DNA from: JBBDYQ01 sp035553855
Lineage (GTDB): Bacteria > Actinomycetota > Thermoleophilia > Solirubrobacterales > Thermoleophilaceae
Assembly: GCA_035553855.1 (NCBI GenBank)
Contig: DATMJO010000109.1
Location: 1-49,451, forward strand
DNA length: 49,451 nt
Direction: 5' to 3'
Shown: piece by piece, positions 24,769-33,472 of the stretch
Position numbering within the stretch: position 1 is the first letter of the stretch
How the letters are laid out: each line of letters opens with the position of its first letter
Program-made: the position numbers and the translations under genes
The notes under the pieces: generated by a model
Told to the model about the DNA's origin: nothing
Seen by the model: only the letters and a program-made list of their open reading frames with translations
The model's database searches: none

Positions 24769-26039
24769 CGCTCCTTGCCCTCGCGCGGCACCCTGCCGGC
24801 GGAGGCGCCCGGCTCGAGCGCGGGGCCCGTCTGCTGGGCGATGCCGAGCACGCGCATCGCCTTCAGGCCGAGGCCGAGGCGCTCGCGCCCGTCGGTGGAC
24901 GAGACGTCGAGCCCCGAGAGGTCCCGGACGCGGTCGAGCCGGTAGCGGATCGTGTGCCTGTGGGTGAACAGGCGCTCGGCCGTCTGGGCGACGTTGCCGT
25001 TCTCGTCGAGGAAGGTCTCGAGCGTGCGCACCAGCTCGGTCTCGTACTGCTCGTCGTAGGCGACGAGCGGCGCGAGCGTCTCCTGGTAGAAGCGGTGGAG
25101 CTCCGCCGGGTCCTCGCTCATTGCCGGGAGCAGCAGGCGGTAGGCGCCCGTGTCCTCGAACGCGAGCAGCGTCTCGCCGCGCGCCTCGGCCACGTTGGCG
25201 GCCAGGAGGGCCTCGGCCCCCGCTCGGTGCAGGTCGGCCGGGTCCTGAGCGGGGCGGCTCCGGGCCACGGCGAACGTGTAGCCGTACAGGTTGGCCTCGA
25301 GCTCACGGCGCACGGCGTCGGCGACCTTCACCGGTGCGTCCTCGCCCGTCCCGGGCACGACGATCACGATCTCGCCGAGGTGGTTGGCGGCGTCATGGTC
25401 GGCCGTCCAGCGCGAGTTCGGCATCCGCTCGACGCACGCGGCCAGCGCGCCCGCGGCCACGCCGCGGGCGCCGCGCTCCGCGAGCGTCAGGACGCGCGTG
25501 CGCCAGTCGCCCTCCTCGGGATGCAACGGGCGCGCCCTGGCGACGATGACCGCCGCGCCCTCGCGCAGGTCCGCCCCGAGCTCGTTCGCGCGAGCCACGA
25601 TGTTCTCCCTGTCGGTGAGCCGCCGGTCGAGCAGGTCCGCCAGGAGCGTGGCCACGGCCTCGCCGGCCGCGCGCTCCGGCCCGCGCGAGCGCTCCACCTC
25701 GAGCGCGATCAGCGTCGCGATCGCCTGGATGGCCTCGTCGGGCGGCGGCACGTCGCGCGCGCGCAGCCGCAGCTCGCCCACGGTCGCCCCGCCCGCCGTG
25801 AGCGGCACGCTCTCGGCCCCGCGCTCGAGCGCCAGCACGGCCCGCTCGTCGTCCGGCGAGGCGCACGCCACGGCCAGCACGCCGCCGGCGGCGTCCACCA
25901 CGGCTACGCTCAGATCGAGCGCCCGGCTCAGCGCGCGGGCGGCCTCCGGGAGGCCCGCGCCGCCCGAGACCGCGGCCGACACGGCGCCCAGGGCATCGAG
26001 CAGCCCGGCGCCGCCTGTCTGTCCCTTGGTGGGCGCCAC
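24765..26039 (-). CDS. PucR/CdaR family transcriptional regulator
   Basis: A 424-residue regulator. The N-terminal GAF-like sensory part (about 10-120) is followed by a central GGDEF-like fold (about 150-290) and the C-terminal PucR HTH (about 345-405: LVRTLETFLDENGNVAQTAE, then LFTHRHTIRYRLDRVRDLSG). Members control purine, carbohydrate-diacid or amino-acid catabolism; the ligand cannot be read from sequence, and no catabolic genes adjoin. GTG 26039 is preceded 6 nt upstream by a TACAAT box (26051-26046), so it is probably leaderless and independently transcribed despite lying 22 nt below the small membrane protein gene. Its stop overlaps the stop of the convergent HNH gene. Confidence 0.87.
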   Translation of the reverse strand: MAPTKGQTGGAGLLDALGAVSAAVSGGAGLPEAARALSRALDLSVAVVDAAGGVLAVACASPDDERAVLALERGAESVPLTAGGATVGELRLRARDVPPPDEAIQAIATLIALEVERSRGPERAAGEAVATLLADLLDRRLTDRENIVARANELGADLREGAAVIVARARPLHPEEGDWRTRVLTLAERGARGVAAGALAACVERMPNSRWTADHDAANHLGEIVIVVPGTGEDAPVKVADAVRRELEANLYGYTFAVARSRPAQDPADLHRAGAEALLAANVAEARGETLLAFEDTGAYRLLLPAMSEDPAELHRFYQETLAPLVAYDEQYETELVRTLETFLDENGNVAQTAERLFTHRHTIRYRLDRVRDLSGLDVSSTDGRERLGLGLKAMRVLGIAQQTGPALEPGASAGRVPREGKER

Positions 26040-26045
26040 CGCCCG

Positions 26046-26051
26046 ATTGTA
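26046..26051 (-). promoter_or_regulatory. -10 element TACAAT for the PucR-family gene
   Basis: TACAAT on the minus strand ends 6 nt before GTG 26039, which puts the predicted transcription start on the start codon. It is one of the better -10 matches in the window. Confidence 0.5.
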
Positions 26052-26061
26052 GGAGGGACCG

Positions 26062-26283
26062 CTAGGCCGACTGGGCGTAGATGAGGAAGATCCCCAGACC
26101 GATGGCCGCGCCGGCCGCGGCGAGCGAGACGAGGATGTACAGGCTCAGGAAGCCCGCCGCAAAGCGCTCCCAGAGCCGCCCGTACGACGTCCACGCCGGT
26201 CGCAGCACGAACGCGACGTAGCCCGCGAACGCCACGAACACCGCGGCGCCGATGGCGATCTGTGTGACGGTGAGGTCAGCCAC
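26062..26283 (-). CDS. Small two-helix membrane protein, hypothetical
   Basis: A 73-residue protein with two hydrophobic helices (IAIGAAVFVAFAGYVAFVL and LSLYILVSLAAAGAAIGLG) joined by a short loop with RPAWTSYGRLWERF. No family is recognised. GTG 26283 overlaps the end of the DedA-PAP2 gene by 8 nt, which argues that it is a real co-translated gene of that operon and perhaps works with the DedA-PAP2 protein. Confidence 0.68.
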   Translation of the reverse strand: MADLTVTQIAIGAAVFVAFAGYVAFVLRPAWTSYGRLWERFAAGFLSLYILVSLAAAGAAIGLGIFLIYAQSA

Positions 26284-27856
26284 TCCGCCTCCGATTCTGG
26301 CGCATGTGCGAGACGGCCAGCGCGATCGCGCCACACGCGCCGAAGACGCCCAGGCCGAGCGCCCAGCCGCCGACCACGTCGCTCCAGAAGTGCACGCGCA
26401 GGTAGACGCGCGTCAGCCCGATCGCGGCGCCCAGCCAGAGGCACGCGAACACGAGCGCGGCGCGGCTCGCGACGTTCGGCAGCGCGCGCCGCGCCGCGAT
26501 CGCGACCGCGACGTACACCGTCGAGTACGCGGCGTGCCCGCTCGGATAGCTCGAGCCCTCCGCGTCGACGAGCGGCCCGTCCGGGCGCGGCCGGTCGATC
26601 CCCGCCTTGGCCGCATGGATCCCCACCGCCACCAGGACGAGCCCGGCGACCAGCACGGCCATGTCCGCCGGGCGCCGCCGCCAGGCGAGCAGCACGGCCG
26701 CCATCAGGACGAGCGCGCCCACCACATAGAGGCGGCCGAGGCCCGTGACCACCCGGGCGACGTCCACGGCGCCGCCGGTGCGCAGGTCGTCGGCGAGGTC
26801 GAGCCCCACGCGGTCCCCCGCGACCATCCGCCCGCCATCGTCCACGGTGGTGGCCAGCAGCACGAAGCCGAACAGCCCCGCCCCGGCGATGGCCACCGCG
26901 GTCGTGAACTCGATCCCGAGTCCCCCGGGCGTGAGCCGGTCGAGCGTGAAGCGCACGGGCGGGGCCGCGATGCGGGCGGCCGGGACGACCAGCTTCCCGT
27001 ACAGCGGCCGGAGCGCCCGGGCGAGCGGGCGGAGCAGGGGGCGCTCCGCCTGCCGCTCGAGCCAAACCGCCGCCGCGGCGCGCCCCTCGGGCGTGCGCAA
27101 CCGCCTGTAGGCGAACACCGCAAGCGCCACCAGCCCGACGGTCAGGCCGAAGGCCAGCGTGGCCTTCCCGGCAATGTTCGCCACGCGGTCGAACGAGCGC
27201 CAGAAGACATAGCCGAGGACCGCGAACGTCGAACCCCACAGGCCGGTGCCGATCACGCTGTAGGGCAGGAACGCGCCGTAGCGCATCCGCGACGAACCCG
27301 CCACGAACGGCGCGAGCGCTCGCACCAGCCCGATGAAGCGCCCGATCAGGATGGTCTTGCCGCCGTGGCGCTGGAAGTAGCGCTCCACCTGCTCCAGACG
27401 CTCCTCGGTGATCTTGAAGCGCGGCCCGTGGCGAAGCAGGAACCCCCGCCCGAGCCGGCGGCCGATGAAGAAGCTCGTGGAGTCGCCGAGCACTCCGCAC
27501 ACCCAGATCAGCCCGATGAGAGGAAGGAGCGAGATCTCGCCCTGCCCCGCGACCACCCCGCCCAGGATCACGGTGGTCTCTCCCGGGGCGACCAGCCCGA
27601 CGAAGGCGCCCGTCTCGAGGAAGGCCATCGCCCCCACCAGCAGGTAGGTCCACTCGCCGAGGGCGGCGCCCAGGTCCTCGATCACGGTCTCCGCGTCGGG
27701 CAGGCCGCCGAGCACGCCGCTCGCGTAGACGGCGAGCGCGGCGGCGGCCGCGAGCGCAGCGAACACCCGGCCCCGCCCCAGCGCCCGGCGCCGGGCGAGC
27801 GCTCCGGCCGCGATCAACGCGGCCGCGACCGCCGCCGCGATCTCCACGCCACTCAT
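26276..27856 (-). CDS. DedA (VTT) – PAP2 phosphatase fusion membrane protein
   Basis: A 526-residue two-domain membrane protein. The N-terminal half is DedA/VTT: FLETGAFVGLVAPGETTVILGG, a reentrant loop, GDSTSFFIGRRLG, and GRFIGLVRALAPFVAGSSRM. The C-terminal half is a type-2 phosphatidic-acid phosphatase with all three motifs: K417-x6-R424-P425, P438-SGH441, and R483-x5-H489-x3-D493. DedA proteins include undecaprenyl-phosphate flippases, and PAP2 proteins include undecaprenyl-pyrophosphate phosphatases, so one chain could dephosphorylate and recycle the carrier lipid; this is inference. ATG 27856 overlaps the ispE stop by 4 nt. Confidence 0.93.
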   Translation of the reverse strand: MSGVEIAAAVAAALIAAGALARRRALGRGRVFAALAAAAALAVYASGVLGGLPDAETVIEDLGAALGEWTYLLVGAMAFLETGAFVGLVAPGETTVILGGVVAGQGEISLLPLIGLIWVCGVLGDSTSFFIGRRLGRGFLLRHGPRFKITEERLEQVERYFQRHGGKTILIGRFIGLVRALAPFVAGSSRMRYGAFLPYSVIGTGLWGSTFAVLGYVFWRSFDRVANIAGKATLAFGLTVGLVALAVFAYRRLRTPEGRAAAAVWLERQAERPLLRPLARALRPLYGKLVVPAARIAAPPVRFTLDRLTPGGLGIEFTTAVAIAGAGLFGFVLLATTVDDGGRMVAGDRVGLDLADDLRTGGAVDVARVVTGLGRLYVVGALVLMAAVLLAWRRRPADMAVLVAGLVLVAVGIHAAKAGIDRPRPDGPLVDAEGSSYPSGHAAYSTVYVAVAIAARRALPNVASRAALVFACLWLGAAIGLTRVYLRVHFWSDVVGGWALGLGVFGACGAIALAVSHMRQNRRRSG

Positions 27857-28671
27857 GCCGCCGGGGCGGCCACGAAGGCGCCATCGATCCGCCCGGCCGC
27901 GCGCGCGGCGGCCTCGGCCGAGGCGAAGACCCCGAAGGTGGTCGGCCCTGACCCGGTCACCAGCGCGGCGAGCGCGCCGGCCTGGCGCAACTCGCGAAGC
28001 GGCGCGCCGAGGTCGGGCCGGAGGCTCCTCGCCGCCGGCTCGAGATCGTTCTGGAGCCTCCCTGCGAGCGCCTCGACCGGCAGCGCGGCGACCGCGCGTA
28101 GCGCTCCGGGGTCGAGCCGCTCCCGCGTGGACCGGATGCGGTCGGCCTCGCGATAGACCGCGGCCGTGGACAGCCCCGCCGCCTGCGGGACGAGCACCAG
28201 CCACATCTCCGGCAGCGACACGGGCTCCACCCGCTCGCCCGCTCCCGTGACGAGCGCGTGACGCGGCTCGACCTGGCTCGGCACATCGGACCCCAGGCCG
28301 GTCGCGATGGCCCGCAGGCGCTCGGCGCCGAGCGGCGCGTCGCTGAGGCGGTCGAGCGCGCGCAGGACCGCCGCGGCGTCCGCCGAGCCCCCGGCGAGCC
28401 CCGCGGCGACGGGTATGCGCTTCTCGATCTCGGCGCGCACGGAAGGCGCCGGGGCCTCCCGCCGGTAGGCCTCGATCGCCGCCGCGGCCAGGTTCGGGCC
28501 CTCCACTCCGGGGCACACGACCTCGTCCCGGCCGGCAGGCGAGACCGTGACCGTGTCGGCGAGGTCGATCGTGGCGAACAGCGAGCAGATGTCGTGCAGG
28601 CCGTCCTCGCGCCGCTGTCCGACGTGGAGCACGAGGTTCACCTTCGCCGGGGCGATCTCGGTCACGCTCAC
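27853..28671 (-). CDS. ispE: 4-diphosphocytidyl-2-C-methyl-D-erythritol kinase
   Basis: A 272-residue GHMP kinase of the MEP isoprenoid pathway. Motifs: EIAPAKVNLVLHVG at the N-terminus (catalytic Lys), the phosphate loop PVAAGLAGGSADAAAVLRAL, GLGSDVP, and the C-terminal TGSGPTTFGVF. The segment after GSDVP (SQVEPRHALVTGAGE) is more diverged than the usual FFLxG form. GTG 28671 overlaps the rsmA stop by 4 nt. The rsmA-ispE order is widespread in actinobacteria. Confidence 0.93.
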   Translation of the reverse strand: MSVTEIAPAKVNLVLHVGQRREDGLHDICSLFATIDLADTVTVSPAGRDEVVCPGVEGPNLAAAAIEAYRREAPAPSVRAEIEKRIPVAAGLAGGSADAAAVLRALDRLSDAPLGAERLRAIATGLGSDVPSQVEPRHALVTGAGERVEPVSLPEMWLVLVPQAAGLSTAAVYREADRIRSTRERLDPGALRAVAALPVEALAGRLQNDLEPAARSLRPDLGAPLRELRQAGALAALVTGSGPTTFGVFASAEAAARAAGRIDGAFVAAPAA

Positions 28672-29492
28672 GCGAGCGCCTCCGCGAGCGTCCGGAAGTC
28701 CTGGGGCGCGAGCCGCTCCGCCCTGGCGTCCGCCGGGTGTCCCATCTCCTCGAGCGCGGCGCGCGCCCGCTCGCGCACGCCGGGCGGCGCGTCCGCCGCG
28801 AGCGCCAGCGAGCCGGCGAGCGCCTTGCGGCGGTGGGCGAACGCGGCGTGCACCAGGTCGCGGACCGCGTCGCCCGGCGCGGCCTCCCGGCGCCGGAGCG
28901 AGACGATGGCGGACTCCACGTTCGGCTCGGGATGGAAGACGTGCCGCGAGACCCGCCGCAGGACCTTCACCTCGCAGGAGAGCTGCGCCAGCACCGACGT
29001 GGCCCCGTAGGTCTTGGAGCCCGGACCCGACGCGAGCCGCTCCCCCACCTCGCGCTGCACCATCGCGACGACGAGGTCCGCCTCCGGCAGCTCCTCGAGC
29101 GCCTTCAGGATCACGGTCGCGGCCACCCCGTACGGAAGGTTCGCCACGACCTTCCCGGGGCGCGGGTCGAGCGCCGCGTAGTCGAGGCCGACCGCGTCCG
29201 CCAGGTGCAGGGTCGCGTTGGCGTGCGCGTCGAGGGCGTCGCGCAGCGCGGGCTCCAGCGAGCGGTCCACCTCCACGACGTGGAGGTGCGCCACGCGGGG
29301 CGCGAGATGCTCCGAGAGCACGCCGAGACCGCCCCCGACCTCCAGCACCACGTCGGACGGCCCGAGGTCCGCCGCGCGCCCGATCACCTCGAGCAGGTTG
29401 TCGTCGATCAGGAAGTTCTGCCCGAGCTCGCGGTTGGGCGAGACACCGAACTCGCGCAGCCTGCGCAGGCTCGCCTGGCGCGGCTCGCTCAC
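28668..29492 (-). CDS. rsmA: 16S rRNA (adenine1518-N6/adenine1519-N6)-dimethyltransferase
   Basis: A 274-residue RsmA/KsgA that dimethylates two adenines in helix 45 of 16S rRNA late in small-subunit assembly. SAM-binding and catalytic motifs are clear: NRELGQNFLIDDNLL, VLEVGGGLGVLSEHL, VVEVDRSL, and NLPYGVAATVI (motif IV NLPY). The C-terminal helical part with FHPEPNVESAIVSL is intact. GTG 29492 overlaps the tatD TGA by 4 nt and gives a normal N-terminus; the longer frame upstream is shadow sequence. Confidence 0.96.
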   Translation of the reverse strand: MSEPRQASLRRLREFGVSPNRELGQNFLIDDNLLEVIGRAADLGPSDVVLEVGGGLGVLSEHLAPRVAHLHVVEVDRSLEPALRDALDAHANATLHLADAVGLDYAALDPRPGKVVANLPYGVAATVILKALEELPEADLVVAMVQREVGERLASGPGSKTYGATSVLAQLSCEVKVLRRVSRHVFHPEPNVESAIVSLRRREAAPGDAVRDLVHAAFAHRRKALAGSLALAADAPPGVRERARAALEEMGHPADARAERLAPQDFRTLAEALA

Positions 29493-30238
29493 CAGCCGAA
29501 CACCCGCGCGGCGTTCCGCTCCACGGCCCGCTCGAGCTCCTCGTACGAGACACCGCGAAGATCCGCCACGAAGCGCGCCGTGTGCGCGACGTTCGCGGGC
29601 ACGTTGGGCCGGCCGCGCCGGGGCTGGGGCGAGAGGAACGGGCTGTCGGTCTCCACGAGCAGCAGCTCCTCGGGGACCGCCCGCGCGGCCTGCTGGATGC
29701 CGGGCGCCTTCGGGTAGGTGACGTTGCCCGCGAACGAGCAGAGCCAGCCGTGCTCGACGCAGTCCTCCAGCCGGTCGGGGGCCGAGAAGCAGTGGAGGAT
29801 CACGGTCAGGCCGGCAGCGCGCTCGCGCAGGATCGAGAAGGTGTCGTCCTCGGCCGCGCGGGTGTGGATCACGAGCGGGAGCCCGCTCCGCCGGGCCAGG
29901 TCGATGTGGGCCTCGAAGGCGCGGCGCTGGTCCTCGCGCGGCGCACCGTCGCGGTAGTAGTCGAGGCCGGTCTCGCCGATCGCGCGGGCCTTCGGGTGCT
30001 CCGCGGCGCGCTCGATCGCCCGGAGAGCCTCGTCGTCGAAGCCGGTCGCCGAGTTCGGGTGGCGGCCGACCACCGCGACCACCTCGTCGTGGCGCTCCGC
30101 CGTCGCCAGCGCGTTCTGGACGGACTCGGGGTCGATCCCCACGGTCGCCAGCCGCGTGACCCCGGCCGCCCTGGCCTGCGCCACCACCTCGGCGGTGGGG
30201 GCGTCGCACATGTCGAGGTGGCAGTGCGCGTCGACCAC
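29489..30238 (-). CDS. tatD: TatD family metal-dependent deoxyribonuclease
   Basis: A 249-residue TIM-barrel hydrolase with all TatD metal ligands: H5 and H7 in DAHCHLD, E89 in IGETGLDYYRD, H125 in VIHTRA, H149 in ILHCFS, and D198 in VETDSPFL. TatD enzymes are 3'-5' exonucleases and DNA-repair or quality-control factors. GTG 30238 lies 10 nt after metG stops. The metG-tatD-rsmA-ispE order is a common actinobacterial arrangement and supports every member's assignment. Confidence 0.95.
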   Translation of the reverse strand: MVDAHCHLDMCDAPTAEVVAQARAAGVTRLATVGIDPESVQNALATAERHDEVVAVVGRHPNSATGFDDEALRAIERAAEHPKARAIGETGLDYYRDGAPREDQRRAFEAHIDLARRSGLPLVIHTRAAEDDTFSILRERAAGLTVILHCFSAPDRLEDCVEHGWLCSFAGNVTYPKAPGIQQAARAVPEELLLVETDSPFLSPQPRRGRPNVPANVAHTARFVADLRGVSYEELERAVERNAARVFGW

Positions 30239-30248
30239 GCCGCGCTCC

Positions 30249-31763
30249 TCAGGCCGGTCGCGGCTCGATGCGGGGAAACAGCGGCTCGAGCGGCTCGACG
30301 CGGCGCCCCCCCGGGACCGCCCCCAGGCGCGCCGCGCCCAGGTCGAGGTCCGGTGCCGCCAGCGCGGCGAGGAGCTTCTCGGCGGACTCCGGCAGGAAGG
30401 GGTGGACGAGCACCGAGACGACCCGCAGACCCTCGGCGGCCGTGTAGAGAATGCGGTCCACCTCGGCGGCGTCGGCCTCGTCGGCCGCGAGCTTCCACGG
30501 CTGGCGCTCCTGGATGAACAGGTTGAGCGCCCTCACGAGCTCCCAGATGTCGGCGAGCGCGCCCGTCAGGTCGCACTCGTCGAGGCGTGCCTGCATCCGC
30601 TCCGCCAGATCGTCGAAGGCCGGCGGGAAGGCGTCGTCGAGCGTCGCGTCCGGGAGCATGCCATCGCGATAGCGGCCGACCATCGACAGCGTGCGGCTCG
30701 CCAGGTTGCCGTATTCGTTCGCGAGCTCGGCGTTGTAGCGCTGCTCGAGGTCCTCCGGCGCGACCGCGCCGTCCTGCCCGAACCCGACCGCCGCGAACAG
30801 GTAGTAGCGCAGCGCGTCGACCCCGAGCTCGTCGATCACGGCGAACGGGTCGATCACGTTGCCGAGCGACTTCGACATCTTGTGGTCACCCTGGAGCAGG
30901 TAGCCGTGGATGAACAGCCGCCGCGGCACCTCGAGCCCGGCGGCCATCAGCAGCGCGGGCCAGATGACGGCGTGGAACTTGAGGATGTCCTTGCCGATGA
31001 GGTGGACCGACGGCGGCCAGAACTCGCCGGTGAGGTCCTCGCCCTCGTGCGCGAACGCCAGGGCGGTTTGGTAGTTGAGCAGGGCGTCGAACCAGACGTA
31101 GAAGACCTGGCCCTCGTCCCACGGCACCGGCACGCCCCAGGACAGCTTCGCCCGCGACAGCGACACGTCCTGGAGACCCTGGGTGATGAACGACAGCGCC
31201 TCGTTGTAGCGGTTCCGCGGCAGCACCCAGTCGGGGCGCTCGGCATACAGCCGCTCGAGCGGCTCCTGGAACGCGCCGAGGCGGAAGAACCAGTTGTCCT
31301 CCTTCTCGCGCTCGAGCGCGATCAGGTGGATCGGGCACTTGTCGCCCTCGATCAGCTCGGCGTCCGTCTTGAAGTCGGCGCAGCGCGGGCAGTACCAGCC
31401 CTCGTAGTGACCCGCGTAGACATACCCGGCGTCGTGGACCAGCTGAAGCACCTCCTGGACGCGGGCGACGTGGCGGGGGTCGCTCGTGCGGATGAAGAAG
31501 TCGTTCGTGACGTTCAGCCGCGCCGCGAGGTCGAGGAAGCGCTCGGCGTTGCGGTCGGCCAGCTCCTTCGGCGTCGTGCCGAGCTTCTCCGCGGCCTGGG
31601 CGACCGGCTCGCCGTGCTCGTCGGTGCCGGTCAGGAAGAAGGTGCGCTCGCCGCGCTGGCGCATGTGCCGGGCGAGCACGTCGGCGGCGATGGTGGTGTA
31701 GGCGTGGCCGAGGTGCGGCTCCGCATTCACGTAGTAGATCGGCGTTGTGACGTAGTAGGCCAC
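30249..31763 (-). CDS. metG: Methionyl-tRNA synthetase
   Basis: A 504-residue class Ia synthetase. The signature HLGHAYT is near residue 18, the zinc-knuckle region reads YCPRCADFKTDAEL with a following CPIH, and KMSKSLGN is near residue 300. The C-terminal tRNA-binding (EMAP-like) extension seen in some MetG is absent; the end is the helical anticodon-binding domain, as in the short form. GTG 31763 lies inside the 3' end of the upstream M23 gene (37-nt overlap in another frame). TAGCAT 9 nt upstream of the start may give an additional promoter. Confidence 0.97.
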   Translation of the reverse strand: MAYYVTTPIYYVNAEPHLGHAYTTIAADVLARHMRQRGERTFFLTGTDEHGEPVAQAAEKLGTTPKELADRNAERFLDLAARLNVTNDFFIRTSDPRHVARVQEVLQLVHDAGYVYAGHYEGWYCPRCADFKTDAELIEGDKCPIHLIALEREKEDNWFFRLGAFQEPLERLYAERPDWVLPRNRYNEALSFITQGLQDVSLSRAKLSWGVPVPWDEGQVFYVWFDALLNYQTALAFAHEGEDLTGEFWPPSVHLIGKDILKFHAVIWPALLMAAGLEVPRRLFIHGYLLQGDHKMSKSLGNVIDPFAVIDELGVDALRYYLFAAVGFGQDGAVAPEDLEQRYNAELANEYGNLASRTLSMVGRYRDGMLPDATLDDAFPPAFDDLAERMQARLDECDLTGALADIWELVRALNLFIQERQPWKLAADEADAAEVDRILYTAAEGLRVVSVLVHPFLPESAEKLLAALAAPDLDLGAARLGAVPGGRRVEPLEPLFPRIEPRPA

Positions 31764-32473
31764 GTCCCGGCGATGCTACTGGCGGCCGCCTGCCGCGCCG
31801 GAGCCGGGGTCCCGCCCCGGGCGGCGCGCGCCCGAGCCGGCCTCGTCGCGCGGCGGCCGAGCGCCGCCGCCGCGCCCAGTAGCGCAAGGCACGCGACTGC
31901 CCAGCCCGGGTCGAGCGCCCGGGCGGGCCGTGGGAGTGGGCGCCTGGGGCGCGGAGAGGCCACCGGCCGTGGCTCGCGGGCGGGCGCGATTGGGGGCGGC
32001 GCGGCGCGGGGCGCGCCGGACGGCGGCAGCAGCGAGAGCGGATCGACGTAGCCGTCCCCCTCGCCCTCGCGCCGCACCCCGAGATGGAGGTGCGGTCGGG
32101 CGGCGGACCCCCGCCCCGAGGCGCCGCTTCGGGCGATCACCTGGCCCTCGCGCACGCGCTGGCCCGGGCGCACGGCGACCGAGCGCAGATGCAGGTAGGT
32201 GACACGTAGCCGCCGCGCCGCATCCAGGACCGAGAGCGACAGGCCGCTGTCCCCCGCGACCCCGGCGAACGCGACGCGGCCCGGACGCGCCGCCCGGACG
32301 GCCGTCCCCGGCCGGGCGGCGATGTCGATCCCCCGGTGCATCCCGCGCGCGTAGGAGCCCGGCGAGTGGTCGAAGAACGTGAGGACCTCGCCCCGCGCGG
32401 GCCACGTCCAGGCGTCCGCGCCGGCGGGGAGCAGCGCGAGCAGGACGACGGCGAGCGGTGCGATGGGCCTCAC
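31727..32473 (-). CDS. M23 family metallopeptidase, secreted/membrane-attached
   Basis: A 248-residue protein. The signal peptide (to about A21) is followed by a LytM/M23 domain with H46 and D50 in MHRGID, H95 in YLHL, and the H128-L-H130 pair: all zinc-site and catalytic residues are present, so it is probably an active peptidoglycan endopeptidase. A Pro/Arg-rich linker leads to one hydrophobic helix (AVACLALLGAAAALG) near the C-terminus, then an Ala/Arg-rich tail that overlaps metG. GTG 32473 has TACGTT (32486-32481) 7 nt upstream, consistent with leaderless transcription. Confidence 0.87.
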   Translation of the reverse strand: MRPIAPLAVVLLALLPAGADAWTWPARGEVLTFFDHSPGSYARGMHRGIDIAARPGTAVRAARPGRVAFAGVAGDSGLSLSVLDAARRLRVTYLHLRSVAVRPGQRVREGQVIARSGASGRGSAARPHLHLGVRREGEGDGYVDPLSLLPPSGAPRAAPPPIAPAREPRPVASPRPRRPLPRPARALDPGWAVACLALLGAAAALGRRATRPARARAARGGTPAPARQAAASSIAGTWPTTSQRRSTT

Positions 32474-32515
32474 GCGGCCGAACGTACGGCCGGCCGGGCT
32501 CGGGCGCGAGCGGTT

Positions 32516-32541
32516 GTGACGCTGCCGCGCCGGAGCGTCAC
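32516..32541. repeat. Inverted repeat GTGACGCT/AGCGTCAC upstream of the M23 gene
   Basis: Perfect 8-bp arms (32516-32523 and 32534-32541) separated by 10 nt, 43-68 nt upstream of the M23 start and beyond its -10 candidate. It could be a regulator-binding site for the M23 gene or a weak terminator for rsmI; no U-run is present. Confidence 0.4.
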
Positions 32542-32653
32542 GCGCCCGTCACATCCGGCGCCGGATCGTGGTCTCCACGACCGCCTCACCGAGGCCGGCC
32601 CCGACAGAGTGCGCCAACCCCTGCTCAAACGCGGGCCGGGGCGCCCCCGGCGC

Positions 32654-33472
32654 TCAGTCCCGCTCGGCGGCCGCGCGGTAGAGCGCGTTCGCGGACGAGC
32701 CGGTGAGCTCCGCCACGACGGCCGCGGCCTTGCGCGCCTGCGCCCCGGCGTCGATCAGGCGCGCCACGGCGTCCACGGCGGCCGGGTCGGCCCGGTCCGC
32801 GGCGACCTGCGGCGGAGCGCCCACGACGAGCACCACCTCGCCCTTCGGCGGCGCGCCCGCGTATCGCTCCGCAAGCGTCGCGGCGTCACCGCGGACGACC
32901 TCCTCGTGGAGCTTCGTGAGCTCGCGGCATACGGCGGCGGGCCGGTCGGGGTCGATCGAGGCGAGCGCGGCAAGCGAGGAGGGCAGCCGCCGGGGCGACT
33001 CGAACGCCACGAGCGTTCCGCCCGGCTCGCCGAAGAGGCGCTCGAGGTCGCCCCGCTTGCGCGGCAGGAAGCCGACGAAGCGCCAGCGGTCGGCCGGCAG
33101 CGCCGAGGCGACGAGCGCCGCCAGCGCCGCCGAGGGCCCCGGCAGCACCTCCACGGGCAGCCCGGCCGCGACACAGGCGCGCACGAGCACGAAGCCGGGG
33201 TCCGAGACGAGCGGCGTCCCGGCGTCCGAGACGAGCGCCACCGTGCCGCCGTCCCGCATCCGCTCCACGAGCTCGGCAGCCCGCTTCTCCTCGTTGTGAT
33301 CGTGGTAGGAGACGAGCGTCGCGCCGACGCCGTAGCGGTCGAGCAGCACGCGCGTGCGGCGGGTGTCCTCGCACGCGACCACGTCCGCGTCACGGAGCGC
33401 CGAGAGCACTCTCAGAGTGACGTCCTCCAGGTTCCCGATCGGCGTCGGGCAGACGACGAGCCGGCCGCTCAC
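32654..33472 (-). CDS. rsmI: 16S rRNA (cytidine1402-2'-O)-methyltransferase
   Basis: A 272-residue RsmI that 2'-O-methylates C1402 of 16S rRNA in the P site. Tetrapyrrole-methylase-fold motifs: VVCPTPIGNLEDVTLRVL at the N-terminus, CEDTRRTRVLLD, SYHDHNE, VSDAGTPLVSDPG, LPGPSAALAALVASALP, FVGFLPRK, and FESPRRL. GTG 33472 overlaps the ROK kinase stop by 4 nt. A much longer open frame upstream is shadow of the ROK gene. Confidence 0.96.
   Translation of the reverse strand: MSGRLVVCPTPIGNLEDVTLRVLSALRDADVVACEDTRRTRVLLDRYGVGATLVSYHDHNEEKRAAELVERMRDGGTVALVSDAGTPLVSDPGFVLVRACVAAGLPVEVLPGPSAALAALVASALPADRWRFVGFLPRKRGDLERLFGEPGGTLVAFESPRRLPSSLAALASIDPDRPAAVCRELTKLHEEVVRGDAATLAERYAGAPPKGEVVLVVGAPPQVAADRADPAAVDAVARLIDAGAQARKAAAVVAELTGSSANALYRAAAERD

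Noticed and set aside
32515..32541. Inverted repeat as a CRP-type (TGTGA-N6-TCACA) site
   Set aside because: The spacing between half-sites is wrong for CRP, so it is listed only as an unassigned inverted repeat.
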